Below are positions 23,175-34,889 of a stretch of 64,000 nucleotides of DNA, one piece after another (position 1 is the first letter of the stretch; each line of letters opens with the position of its first letter). The stretch comes from Agaricus subrufescens (taxonomy: Eukaryota > Basidiomycota > Agaricomycetes > Agaricales > Agaricaceae). The position numbers were made by a program, and so were the translations under genes. The DNA lies in contig CM057058.1 in the NCBI GenBank assembly GCA_029945375.1, forward strand, positions 3,968,001 through 4,032,000, in the 5' to 3' direction. The notes beneath the pieces were generated by a model. It made no database searches and had not been told where the DNA came from. It saw only the letters and a program-made list of their open reading frames with translations.

Positions 23175-24239
23175 TTGCGAGGAGTACTTAGCCTCCGCCT
23201 CCTGCTCCCTGCCCAGCCCACATCTCCGGGCCACCCAGATTCCCCCTCCTCCTTACCCCCACTGCCGCCCAGACCCAGGCCACCTACAACCTCTTCTTCA
23301 ACACTCTCTGCGCCACCATCGTGTGCCATACCATCACAGCATCAGCGTCGGCCCTCAGGGTCCGCTCTCACAATACAGACACAAATGCCCGGCCACTCTT
23401 TGCCAGCTGGCTCCCAGGGACTGCAGGACTATCCTATCAACCCTCGTTTCTCATATCTCCTGAGCAGCACCCTTGGGTCACCGTTTCTCACAACCACAGA
23501 TATTGCGCAGGTGCCGTCACCCTACGGCCCAGACAACAATGGAGGGGACAACTGGCCTCCTCCACGCCAGTCCTCTCCAACGCCTACAGCGGACTACTCT
23601 ATCATTGATGTGGACGAACTCGAAGGTGACGTTTTACCCGTATTCCGTATCCCCAGCGGTTATCCACGCTCTCACCAACGATCCATGTCATTTGGCCTCA
23701 ACTCCCATGCTACGTGGTCTCATCAGAGGTTCCACACCTACGACACAGGCTCTGGACTAAGCGCCTCATCCTTCCTGAGCCTCAACCATCCAACCGAATC
23801 TATCTCAATGCCAAATATGCCTCAGCCATCTAACCCATTCAAGACGCTATTACCACGTATATTGGACGCCCTTTCATCTCCCAGTAGAGCTTTCTCCGGC
23901 AACTTTCATAGTAGCTCTCCCCCTTCATCTTCCCCGACTTCTGCGAATTCCTCTCCCGCTGGTTCCTCCAGAATCTTCCCTCACACTTTCTCCCTCCCAA
24001 CCGGACTCTTGGGTAGCCCGTCCCCTTCCAGTCGCCAATCGCCTCTCTTCTGCGGTGCTCAATCAAGAAACAATAGCAAAGGCAAAGGTCGTGCTCAACC
24101 TTCGCATGGTCTGGCCTGTAACCCGCACGTTTTCTTCCTGTCTTCTCTTCGAGCTCGTTTCCTACCCAGGCAGGGTGGCTCCGAGTGCATATGGTCACTC
24201 AAAATTCCGCGCGACCCTAGGTACAGATGCGGTGTTTAG
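23175..24239 (+). CDS. Ser/Pro-rich ORF, possible 5' part of the TET/JBP gene
   Basis: A 354-codon open frame rich in Ser and Pro (e.g. SSSPPSSSPTSANSSPAGSS) without a recognisable domain. It lies on the same strand and 5' of the dioxygenase exons, so it may be a disordered N-terminal region. It could equally be an independent or spurious ORF. Between 24240 and 24595 a Cys-x2-Cys-containing segment (CHSCLRSW, 24399-24507) is out of frame or split by introns. Confidence 0.35.
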   Translation: MRGVLSLRLLLPAQPTSPGHPDSPSSLPPLPPRPRPPTTSSSTLSAPPSCAIPSQHQRRPSGSALTIQTQMPGHSLPAGSQGLQDYPINPRFSYLLSSTLGSPFLTTTDIAQVPSPYGPDNNGGDNWPPPRQSSPTPTADYSIIDVDELEGDVLPVFRIPSGYPRSHQRSMSFGLNSHATWSHQRFHTYDTGSGLSASSFLSLNHPTESISMPNMPQPSNPFKTLLPRILDALSSPSRAFSGNFHSSSPPSSSPTSANSSPAGSSRIFPHTFSLPTGLLGSPSPSSRQSPLFCGAQSRNNSKGKGRAQPSHGLACNPHVFFLSSLRARFLPRQGGSECIWSLKIPRDPRYRCGV

Positions 24240-24595
24240 TTTCTATACTTCGTTAATCTAATTCTTCCTGTAGATGTTTCTCCGAAGCCCCCATATCAAC
24301 CTTAACTCTCAACTCCTGCTCAACAACAACCATCCTACAACCAATCATGCTGCAATGACCAACCGCAGTCTAGCAGTCTCAAATGAAATCATCCAATGTC
24401 ACAGCTGCCTTCGAAGTTGGGTATCTGGTATAGGCATGGTCCCTACCCATGCACTTGTCTGGCCTACGACTGCTCCCTGCGGTCCCAGTAAGACAGTGCA
24501 TGGGTGACATCCCTTATGCTTGGCATGCCCACGCTCACATTGTTACCTAAAAGGTAAGCTTCAAAGTTGACTTTTTTCGTATCCGCCTCTCACTC

Positions 24596-26192
24596 ATGCC
24601 TCTTGCCCCAGCTTCATACCCCTTCCAAATTTTTGTTCAACGCAAGACTTGTAGTGGGCGTGAATTTACAGGATCCTCTAGCTACCCATCCTCCATCAGG
24701 TCGTCCCCTATCAACTCGTCCCCTATCAACTCATCCCCTATCAACTTGTCAACCATCAACTTGTTTGCTATCAATTCATTCCCTGTTTGCCCGTCCTCTA
24801 ATAGCTCACCACCCATCTCCTTGTCAACACCTTTGGTTGAGCCTTTCATCTCCGATGGCTTGCCTGGCTTTCCCAGGTCCCCCACATCTTCTGACTCCAT
24901 ACTTCGAAGAACCACTCTGCTCAAGCGGTCGCTGAGCCCCTCACCTGGTTATGGAGATGATGTTCATGATGAGTTTCCTGTGAAGAAGAAATATAGGTGC
25001 CATACAAAAAAACCACGAAACGAAAGCCACCGCTCATCAACTAATGCTGGTGCCCACCGTCGCTGTCAAGCTAACACTGCAAAAAGGAATGAAGGTGGAC
25101 ATAACTGCAGCCAGCAAGACCGTCAGGCTGTTATAGCCTCAAGCCAGCCTGTCTATACCAATTTCAAGTATTCGGCTATCAAGGTCCAGGCTGGCGGGTA
25201 TGGTGCCCTTCACCTAGGCCACAATGCTCAGGAATTTCCTCATGGCAGTCTCGGTGAATTGATGTTACATGGGTATACCCTCATTCCATGGGATGGTAAG
25301 CAGCCGGGTTTCCTTCCTGTCATCATTTCATCATAGTCTAATCTGTTTTCAAAGGTATCAAGGCTAAGCCGCTTGTAGATGATGAGGGACTTGTATTTGC
25401 GGTTCTTGCAGGCAGGCCCAGCGAGGATGACTATTTGCGAGACTGTCAAGGGCTTTATAATGAGCTGGAAAGTCTAGGGAGTGGGAAAGTGCCGAAGAAG
25501 TATGTCAATAATCGACGGGGAAACTATCCAGGTTTTGACTCTGGAATCACGCATGGCCCAGGTTCAGACAGCATCACAAAAGTTGTCCCTGAGTCTAAAT
25601 ACCTTCAAAATCGCCTTGGAGCTCTCTTAGAGTCCAAGCCTTTAAGACGTGTTCTTGGTTTCTGTGACGGTAAGTAAAATTTCCTGGATAAAGGCGCTAT
25701 GTCTTACGACCCTTTATAGGCTCCTTCAAAAGATGGGCTCCAACGTTATATGAAAAGTATCGCAATGCCCTCAATCTGACTCTATCTCAACCGCAGTATG
25801 CTCATCTCAAAAAGATTAGCAAGAAAAGCGTGTTTGCATGTCATTGCCCCAATGGTGGCTCATCTGTCGTCACCAGACCCCATAGGGATTCCATGAATCT
25901 CACTCATGGCTGGTGTGCAGTGGTTGCACTTGGAACTTTTGACGACACTACCAGCGGTCACTTGGTACTTCATGAACCAAAACTTGTCATCCAATTCCCG
26001 GCAGGCTCAGCTGTATTGATACCTTCTGCCGCTATCACCCATAGCAATACAACCTTGAACGGCGAAGACAAAAGGGCATCAATTATGTTCTATAATGGTG
26101 GTGGGCTCTTCCGCTTTGTAGACAATGATTTTCAAACTCAAAGCTCAATGAGTGCGGAGGAGATGAAGAGGATACAAGGGCTAAGGACATAA
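24596..26192 (+). CDS. TET/JBP-family 2-oxoglutarate/Fe(II) dioxygenase
   Basis: Three exons: 24596(or earlier)-25295, 25355-25669 and 25720-26192, joined in frame (PWDG-IKAKP, FCDG-SFKRW). The first exon has a Ser/Pro linker with a 15-bp tandem repeat (SSPIN units, about 24700-24790) and a basic patch. The double-stranded beta-helix core is in the last exon: the iron ligands HRD in TRPHRDSMN, the distal His in AAITHSNT, and the co-substrate Arg region in KRASIMFYNGGGLFRFVDN. LVLHEPKLVIQFPAGS lies between them. This spacing fits the TET/JBP enzymes that oxidise 5-methylcytosine or thymine in DNA, a family known to be expanded in basidiomycetes near transposons. All catalytic residues I can identify are present and no stop interrupts the core. 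The gene ends ~310 bp before a Plavaka transposase in the same orientation. N-terminal limits are uncertain. Confidence 0.85.
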
Positions 26193-26499
26193 CTTCGCCA
26201 TCTATTTGGTTTAGCAAATTCGATGAACTCTGTTAATGTCTCCTAGCTATCTAAATTAAACCAATAATTTTATATCTATCCCACTCTAATATTGGCCATT
26301 TGGTAAGAACGCCCATATGTTCAAATTATTTTTGTTGACTGAGCAATCTTGGCTAGCTTTGTGGTAGCCCAAATTAAATCTATGCTACTAAAGTAGGAGT
26401 GGCATTAGTGTGGCTGAATCAAGTGTTTTGGGCCAATGCGTTCACACACCATACTGATCATATCACTATTGTCAACCCTACTGGTGTTCTTGCGTCCTT

Positions 26500-29400
26500 A
26501 TGTTTCAATCCAACCCATTTGTATTTCAATGCAGGGTTGATGGATGCAGGAAATGGTGCAAGACGGAAAGGGGAAGGCTTCAACATATGAAAGCAAAACA
26601 TGGCAGTCAGACTCTGGATACCACAGATCTTATGATGTTTTTATCAGAAAACGATTCTCATGATTCTTTACCGGTAAGCAATTGATTATAAGTTACAAAT
26701 ATATGATACTCACTTACGTTCTAGAGGCTACATCATGAAAATATTAGCATTTCTGGTGAAAGTTTTGACGGAGGTTCTAACAAATGTTTTGGTGGGGACT
26801 CCAACCAAACTTGTGGTGGAGGTTTGGGCCAAGGTTCTGATGGCAGTTTTGATGGAGATCTCAATGGCGGTCTTGATGGCAGTCTCGATCGAGGTTCTAA
26901 TGGAGATTTCAATAGGGATTCCTATGAACGATCTGATCAGAGTTCTGATTCAGAGTCATCAGTCTATTCCTCTATTTCAGAAAGTTCGTCATCACTTCTG
27001 AGTAGTGGCACTAATTCCCAGGCAGAGTCCAGTAAGTTTACTTGTAACGTTCAACAAGAATGTTCACTTACATTTGTAGATGATTATAGAACATATGTGG
27101 AGTATGAATCGCCATCTAGTCCTCGATCTCAATCTGCCCTTCATGCCATGGAACCTTTATCTCGTGCTTCAAGTTCAGGGGACATACAAAGTTGGCGCCA
27201 ATATCATCCATATTTGTCTGGTCAGTACGCTATTACACATTTTTAAGGTTTTATGTTGAAATATTTCAATAAACTAAGGTCAAATCTATGATCGTACTCG
27301 CAACCCCAACAACTCAGGCACAAATCAGTCTGATCATTACCATTCACCAACATCAACACCATCAACACCGTCAGCCACATTGAATACCAACTCGCATGAC
27401 CGTCACTGTGATTGGGGTGCTTTTGAGAGTTGCCTGCAGTTTGAGACAGCTGATTTTCTGTACCGACAAAATCAGATGTCTCAAGGTGATATTGATACAC
27501 TTTTAAAGCTATGGTTGGCAGTTTAGCACCTCATGGGAAGCAGGCACCCTTTAGTGGGTATGATGATCTATTGGATACTATCATGCGGCACAAACAGCAG
27601 ACATACCTTGGCAATCTTTTGTCATCGCTTATACTGGTGACAAACCCCAAGGTGAAACACCAGCATGGATGGGAGCAGAGTATGAAGTCTGGTACCGTGA
27701 TTCACAAGAGCTAGTAAAGGAGATGATTGCCAATCCAGGATTTGCTGATGAATTCGATTACGCACCCTATCACGATTATGAAGATGGTGTACATCGCTAT
27801 CAAAATCTGATGTCAGGGAATTGGGCATGGAAACAAGCGGTGAACAACCTTTCCTTACTGTTAGACGTATACTGACTACCTTTGAATGCTAGGATATTAT
27901 TGCGGAAAGTGTCCCTGACTCTGAAGGTGTTATGTTTGTTCCTGTCATTCTTGGTAGTGACAAGACGACTGTCTCAATTGCTACTGGTAACAATGAATAC
28001 TATCCAGTATATCTCTCTATCGGAAACATTCACAACACCACCTGACGTGCGCACCGAAACGGAGTAACACTTTTAGGCTTTCTTTCAATTCCTAAAAGTA
28101 AGTGTAGTAATGACTGACCAGTTTTGATGACATCTCATTATGCATATACTAGCTGATAAAGAGTTTGCAGATGATGCAAAGTTTCGAAAGTTCTGCCGTC
28201 AAATATTTCACACATCCCTTGCTCATATGCTTCAGGCTTTGAAACCAGGGATGACAAAACTGGAACTTGTTTATTGCGGTGATGGGGAATATCGTAGAGC
28301 AATATATGGATTAGGTCCATATATTGCCGATTACCCTGAACAATGTCTATTGGCTTGTATAGTCCAAGGCTGGTGTTCTAAGTATGTTTTTCTCAATACG
28401 GTTTAATGACATCAATAAAACTTTGCTTAGGTGTAAAGCAAAACCTAGCAACCTTGATGATGGCCTACGCATCAATCCATGTTCTCAACAAGAAACAGCT
28501 GAACTCACTCAAATGTGTGAACTTGGACCTTTATGGGATGACTATGGAATTGTTGGTGATATAATAGTAAATCATGATTTACGATTTTTGTTCATTGTCA
28601 CTAATGATGATCTTGAAAGCCATTCACAAAACATTTCCCCCATGCCGACATTTATGAACTTATATCACCGGATCTACTCCATCAACTCATTAAAGGTACA
28701 TTCAAGGATCATTTAGTTACCTGGATTGGAAATTGGATCGATCAAAATCACTCAAAGCGCAAAGCTAAGCAAATTATGGATGATATAGATCGAAGGTAGT
28801 TACAAACCATGCTATACTCTGATCATTCTAACCTTTTGATATCTAGAATAGCGGCTGCCCCTCCTTTCATTGGAATCCGTCGATTTCCACAAGGTCGTAA
28901 CTTCAAACAATGGACTGGTGCCGATTCAAAGGCTCTAATGAAGGTAATACCAGACCACCATGAATCATTATTCATTGAATCTTATATTTCTCAGGTATAC
29001 CTCCCCGCCCTCAAGGGGTACATCCCATCGGAAATGCTTAAAGCGCTAAGAGCCTTTTTGGATTTCTGCTTTATTTCAAGAAAAGAATATCATGATACCA
29101 CTTCACTTAACCAACTCAAAGACGCCCTTTGCCGATTTCATCGCTACTGTCAAATTTTTGTCACCACCAATGTTTGTCAGGAAAACCGATGGCCCCCTCG
29201 CCAACATGCAATGACTCATTATCACTACATGATTCGTCAATATGGGTCTCCAAATGGTATCTGTTCTTCTATCACAGAATCAAAACATATCAAAGCCGTG
29301 AAAGAACCTTATAGACGGTCTAATCATTTTTTCCCACTTCAGCAAATGTTGAAGATAAATTCACGTCTTGACAAACTGTCTGCTGCACGGGCTAGGTTTA

Positions 29401-30125
29401 CACGGAAAGGAATGTTAAATGGGGACTATTTGGACAAGGTTATGAAGAGACTTGAGACCGGTAAGTCGTAAAATTTTTTTTGTATTATATTCCTAATTTT
29501 ATCCCTAGATCCAGAGTTTTCATCTGATGAGTCTGAGCCTGAGTCAGATCATCAGATATATCCATTACACGAACTAGAAGAAGAAGAAATGAAAGCTCTC
29601 TCACCTGGAATCAAATTAGCAGTCAAACCGTTCAGTAAGCTATTTTTTATTTATTTTTTTTACTCTATGAGTCTAAACATTTAACAGAACGAAATGTAGA
29701 AGTTCGACCAGGCTGCACTAGTCATTGAGCAAATCAACCTCCTTCGGCTCATTCAGCAATTTTTATTTCGTGAAATCCACTATAGAACTTCTTATGCTGA
29801 AGAGCTATCAGACAATCAGCTTAGGCCTGATCCTGACATGCTTCCAAAATTTTATGGCAAGCTCCACATTTATCCATCTGCCATTTCAACATTTCATGCT
29901 CCTAGTGATATTTCTGGCAAACATGGATTGCGGACAGAGCGTATTAGAGCAACCTCAAGTTGGAGGGAGCGTGGCCACTCCAGGAACGGTCGCTATGACA
30001 CTGTATTTTTGTATCCACAAGATGGTGATACTAGATATGGTATAGCCCAAGTGAAACTCTTCTTTTCACTAAAATTTCAAAGTCAACAGTATGCCTCTAT
30101 GTTTGGTACAAGATTAGCCAGTTAG
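26500..30125 (+). pseudogene. Plavaka-type transposase, full span but with stops and frame breaks
   Basis: Starts with a C2H2-like finger (CRVDGCRKWCKTERG...HMKAKH, 26500-26674), then a Gly/Asp/Ser repeat linker. The Plavaka blocks follow in order: FETADFLYRQNQMSQGDIDTL (27440-27500), GAEYEVWYRDSQELVKEM, FDYAPYHDYEDG, VILGSDKTTVSIATGNNEYY and YLSIGNI. Then come AHMLQALKPGMT, HDLVTWIG-like residues, FPQGRNFKQWTGADSKALMK, YLPALKGYIPSEMLKALRAF, RQHAMTHYHYMIRQYGSPNG and SITESKHIKAVKEPYRRSNH, with a C-terminal block at 29725-30125 (SDISGKHGLRTERIRATSSW). Breaks: frame changes near 27515, 27590 and 28640, and a TGA at 28043-28045 where the family has Arg. Several GT-AG introns are readable (e.g. 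28381-28430, 28943-28994). Predicted inactive unless some frame changes are introns. Confidence 0.85.
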
Positions 30126-30329
30126 CAATGATGATGAGAAAACAGAATGGTAGTAAAAACAGTATTAGAGAGGTTGTGCAGTTATGAGGGTAATTTGAAT
30201 CAAATTTTCCAGTTACAATCCCTTCAGATTTTGGAACAGAAACGAGTTTCATGATATCATTCTTCTAGTCAAACACTTGAAAAATTTCGACGATTTTATG
30301 TTAATAAATTTGCTGATCATCATGCTTTT

Positions 30330-31158
30330 GATTTATGTACTAGTTTTACTTCATTGTAGATATCCCTGTTAGCATGTATAATCATTTATCTATGTGCAAT
30401 CACTGGGGTTTATTTGAGCCTTACTTGTGCAGACTTAGTATATTGTTTGAGTCTAACTTAACTTCGCTTGATTCTTATTTGACTATTACTTGAGCTTCTT
30501 AAATCTATTTTGAGTATAATATAAACATACTTACATGAGATTTGACATACTAAACCCCTATTGGGTATGACTCTGAGTAAACTTCCAGTATACTTTTTGA
30601 GTACTAAATACTTGGGTAGATTGAGATACTTGAGCTTCTTAGATCTGTTTTGAGTAGAATATAAACATACTTGCGTAATTTAGAGATCTGACATACTAAA
30701 AACCCCTATTTGTAGTATGACCCTGAGTACCTTGGAATAGGTAAATTTTTGAGTACTGTGTAAAATACTTGGGTAGGATTTGAGATTGTACTTGAGCTTC
30801 TTAGATCTGTTTTGAGTAGAATATAAACATACTTGCCTACAATTTGATTATGACTTGGTATTCACTTGCAATTACTTCTGCTACTTTTGAACATCCATGA
30901 GATATACTTGGAATCACTTGTTCTTGTTCTGAGAGTATATTGAAATTGCACTTTGCTTGGTATTTGAATATACTTGATATACATGGAAAAACTGGTTATC
31001 TACTTGAATTTATAGGCTATAACCTCAAGAAATATTTCAAGTAGATTCTCTTGAGTTCTAACTTGATATACTACTTGGCTAACTTGAGATTCTCATCAAG
31101 TTGCTCCCAAGTATGATTTTCTTCAAGTTGTGTCAAGTTGCTAACAGTTTTGCTGATG
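30330..31158 (-). repeat. right subterminal TACTTGAG array and inverted CATCAGCAAAA end
   Basis: Non-coding. Three degenerate copies of a ~135-165 bp unit start near 30493, 30628 and 30793 (CTTGAGCTTCTTAGATCTG, TTTTGAGTAGAATATAAACA). Dense CTTGA/CAAGT words follow at 30850-31140. The array ends in TTTTGCTGATG (31148-31158), the reverse complement of CATCAGCAAAA. It follows the Plavaka gene by ~200 bp. Confidence 0.8.
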
Positions 31159-31269
31159 AGTAATACAGTTAGACAGGTTATATCAGTATGTCATTCTTGT
31201 CTCAAAGTAATTATATTGGACTGACTACAAAAGTTTGATGTGATCTTGAGAACCGCTATGATAAAAACT

Positions 31270-31600
31270 ATCAATGGCATTGAAGTTATGGTTGAGGAAG
31301 CAGATGTATGCTGAATTCTCTACTGTAATGCTCCTATTGAAAACCTGCAGGTCTCTATTCAGTCTCGGTATTATGAAATCGAGGGTTGAGTGGTCGATTC
31401 CACAAGGCTACAGGTGTATAATTGCCAACCACTCCCTGATGATTATTGTACCAAGTTTTTTTAATAATCTCAAATTTGTACTGATTCTTCACTTTCCAGC
31501 TCTCAGGATAGCTGGGCTTGTGATTGAAGCTTCAATGGAAGAGAAGTTTTGGAAAGAGCCTTCTCCATCTCCCTTGCCATGAGCGTTGTTCCACAGGAAA
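31270..31600 (+). repeat. partial first copy of a tandem gene-containing duplication
   Basis: Resembles the downstream half of the units at 31895 and 33354, including a segment ending in AATGGAAGAGAAGTTTTGG. It is about 70-80% similar by eye. The ORF at 31274-31582 (102 codons) has no recognisable domain and differs in frame from the other copies. Confidence 0.5.
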
Positions 31601-31894
31601 GAGTCCTGTTTCATTATGGTAGCCTTGTAACCTCATACCATATCTAATTGTAAAGATACATTACTTTATAGAGGAGGTAAACTGACTATCAACAATAGTA
31701 ACAGGAATAACTTTCACCAACTTAACTGGTGGTGACGCAGGAGTCCCACGGACAATAAATTAAGAAGAGACTGCTTCACCAAGGACTGTCTAGTGAATTG
31801 ATTAATCTGCCTGTGGTCTACCAGCAAATGCGGGTCCTTTACTCGATGGTTAATTTTTCACTATCCCCCCAGCCTTGCACTTTCCTCAAAGTCC

Positions 31895-33353
31895 TCCAAA
31901 ATTAAGTAGGAATGTTTCTGAGCCTCTTATATTAAAACTGCATTAGCTCTTTACAGAATGTATGCATTTTGGTGTTCTCACTATTTTTTAATGCCACCCA
32001 CTGCTGTAGCCATGATGTCCAGGAGCATACGTCTCACCTGCACTAGGTGGCAGGCAAGGACAGAATCCTTTACATGACAACAGGATACTGGCAACCTGTT
32101 CATGTTCATCTCTTTGTCAGTTCAACTTTGTTCTTCCTTCCAATCACCACTCCTGTGGTTATCTGCCCTCCTCACAGCACCTCCCTCCCAGCCCTGGGTA
32201 TATAGCTCAATGTGGTGGTTCATCCTATCGCTTGCTATCCATGCCTGTTGAGTCACTTCCACCATCTTCACCTCCATCCAACGACTCCTTGTCCAGCGAA
32301 GAACCTGAAAGGTTCTACACCCACAGCCTCAGGCTCCCCTATCACTTTTGGCTTGCCTTGGAGCAGGAGGATGGCGTTTCTTATAATCTTCCCCATCCCC
32401 CCCAATCATCAAACCTGCTCTTGACCTATTTGAATATCTGTATTCTTCCCCTCCTATCCTCAGATCCATGATGATAAGGTTCAACATTATGGGTCTTTGA
32501 GCTCGCCTCCCTGGCAAGGTTATATGGGTAAATGAAAATTTATTGTCTTGATGGGTAGATTGAAACTGATGGAGATAGGTTTATCCTGATGTTAGGAGAG
32601 TGGTACTTGAAACCATTGATGGCGTTTGAATCATGGTCTTGGAAGCATATGTATGTTCATGATCATTCTCCCTTGTCAGATTTTTATTAATTCTCCCACA
32701 GGCTCCCCCCGAGTCTAACTTCTATGAATTTGAGGGCCAAATTTCAGGCCCCACCAAGCTTCGTGCATATTCAGGTGGGCCCCTCCCCAATGATTACTGT
32801 GCATAATTTTTCCCCTTTTTTAATTCAAAGACTTTTCTTATATTCCTGCAATTAGCTTTCAACTTTGCAAGGCGCATCATTGAAGGATCAATGGAGGAAA
32901 GATTTTGGGCGCTGCCTGCTCCTGATCACGAAGACACAAGTAGCTCTTCCATTGAGTTGTTTGAGTAATCTGTATACTATAGTTCTCTATCAACCTATGA
33001 ATGTTTTTGCACTGCTTGATCCCTGCTCACCAACTAATCCTGCTTCACTTATGTTCGAAGTCAACAACTATTGTTCCTAGAGCTCAACTTGTCATTGAAG
33101 ATCTCTTGTGGCCTGTCTCCTAGTGCATGCCTTATTCCTTGTCCTTGACATAATTCTTGGCATTCTCATACTTTGGCAGAACACATCACCTCCAACACCT
33201 CATAGCTGTCTCCATCAAAATGCATTGTCTCTGACTGTGTTGTGAAGGAGCGGTATTGGGATGAAAATTGACATGCATCATCTTCAACACTGTTGCAAAG
33301 GTGTGGTATCCGTGAATCATAGTAAACAAAGGAATAATTGGCAGTATGGACCA
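31895..33353 (+). repeat. second copy of the ~1.46-kb tandem unit
   Basis: Aligns along its length with 33354-34690 (same order of markers such as CAACAGGATACTGG, AGGTTCTACACCCA, TGAATTTGAGGGC and CTTTCAACTTTGCAAGG). Its ORF at 32232-32471 starts MLSMPVESLPP and shares EEPERFYTHSLRLPYHFWLA with the third copy. It then shifts frame at a CCCC run near 32400, so this copy looks broken. Confidence 0.75.
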
Positions 33354-34690
33354 AAATTAAGTAAGAATTCCTCTGTCCTCTTATACTAACTAGGTTACTA
33401 ACTAGGTTAACTCTTCACCAAACGTATGCCTTTTAGTGTTTCCACTGTTTTTTAACACCACCCGCTACTGTAGCCGTGATGTCTAGGAGCATACATATCA
33501 CCCACACTATGTGCCAGGCAAGAATGAAAATCCTTTCCACAACAACAGGATACTGGTGACCTATTAACATTCATTACTTTGTCAGTTCAACTTTATTCCT
33601 CCTTCCGATCACTGTTCCTGTGGTGATCTGCCCTCATAGTACCTCCCTCACATATATAGCTTGATGTGGTGGATCAGCTTATAGCTTACTATCCATGTCT
33701 GCTGAGTTGCTTCTGCCGTCTTCACCCCTGTCCAACAACTCTATGTCAGATGAAGAGCCTGAAAGGTTCTACACCCATGGCCTCAGGCTCCCCTATCACG
33801 TTTGGCTTGCCTTGGAGCAGGAAAATGGCGTTTCTTATAATCTCCCCCATCCAGCTCCAAGTGTCGAGCCCGTCCTCAATCTATTGGAATATCTGAATTC
33901 TTCCCCTCTCATCCTGGGGTCCATGATGAGAAGGTTCACCTGTATGCATCTTTGAGCTCGCCTCCCTGGCAAGATTATATGGGTAAATGAAAATTTATTG
34001 TCTTGATGGGTAGATTGAAACCAATGGAGATAGATTTCTCCTGTTGTTAGGAGAGTGATACTTGAAACTGTTGATAACATTCAAATCACAGTCTTGGAAG
34101 CATACATATGTTCATTCTCCCTTTGTCAGGTCCTCATTAATTCTCCCCCAGGCTCCTCCTGGGTCTAACTTCTATGAATTTGAGGGCAGAATTTTGGGCC
34201 CCACAGAGCTATGTGCATATTCAGGTGAAGCCCTCCCAGATGATTATTGCGTGTAATTCTTTTCCTCTTTTTTTGATTCAAAGACTTGTCTTATATTCCT
34301 TCAATTAGCTTTCAACTTTGCAAGGTGCATCATTGGAGGGTCAATGGAGAAAAGATTTTGGGCGTTGCCTGTTCCTGATCATGAAGACACAAGTAGCTGT
34401 TCTACTGAGTCAATCAACTAGTCTGTATACTGTAGTTCTCCAACAACCTATAAATACTTTTGCACTGCTTGATCCCTTGTGTGCTCACCAATGAATCCTA
34501 CTTGAGTTACGTCCAAAGTCAACAGCTGTTGTTCCTACCATTCAACCTGTCATTGAAGGTCCCTTGTGGCCTGTCTCCTTGTGCGTGCCTCATTCCTCGT
34601 CCTTGAAGTAATTTTCGGCGTTCTCACACCTCAGCACACCACGTTACCTCTAACTGTGTGATATCCATGAATCATAGCAAACCAAGAAAT
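33354..34690 (+). repeat. third copy of the ~1.46-kb tandem unit
   Basis: The best preserved unit. It contains the hypothetical ORF 33695-33955 and, after a non-coding gap, two more conserved coding-like segments (34145-34256, GSNFYEFEGRILGPTELCAY; and about 34308-34420, FNFARCIIGGSMEKRFWALP). 34440-34880 holds the tail of the unit and AT-rich DNA without a gene. Confidence 0.75.
33695..33955 (+). CDS. hypothetical small protein or first exon of the tandem-repeat gene
   Basis: 86 codons starting MSAELLLPSSPLS, with a conserved EEPERFYTHGLRLPYHVWLA core shared with copy two (32232-32471), where the same residues are conserved despite many silent-looking differences. This suggests past selection on the protein. 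No known domain. The segments at 34145-34256 and 34308-34420 are likely later exons of the same gene. Confidence 0.45.
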   Translation: MSAELLLPSSPLSNNSMSDEEPERFYTHGLRLPYHVWLALEQENGVSYNLPHPAPSVEPVLNLLEYLNSSPLILGSMMRRFTCMHL

Positions 34691-34889
34691 AGTTGAGAAC
34701 AGCTAGATTAAGTTAACAGGATAGCAGCATGTAACATGACTCTGGAGACTAGGGAGAATTCCAGAATAGAGAGAACATAGAATTGACTGAGCATTTACAG
34801 TAGATACAACAGATCCAAGTAGATATACTTTCATATGTCTGATTATACTGCTGCTGAGAAAACTAACCTGATTTTTTCATCTTTTCTTG

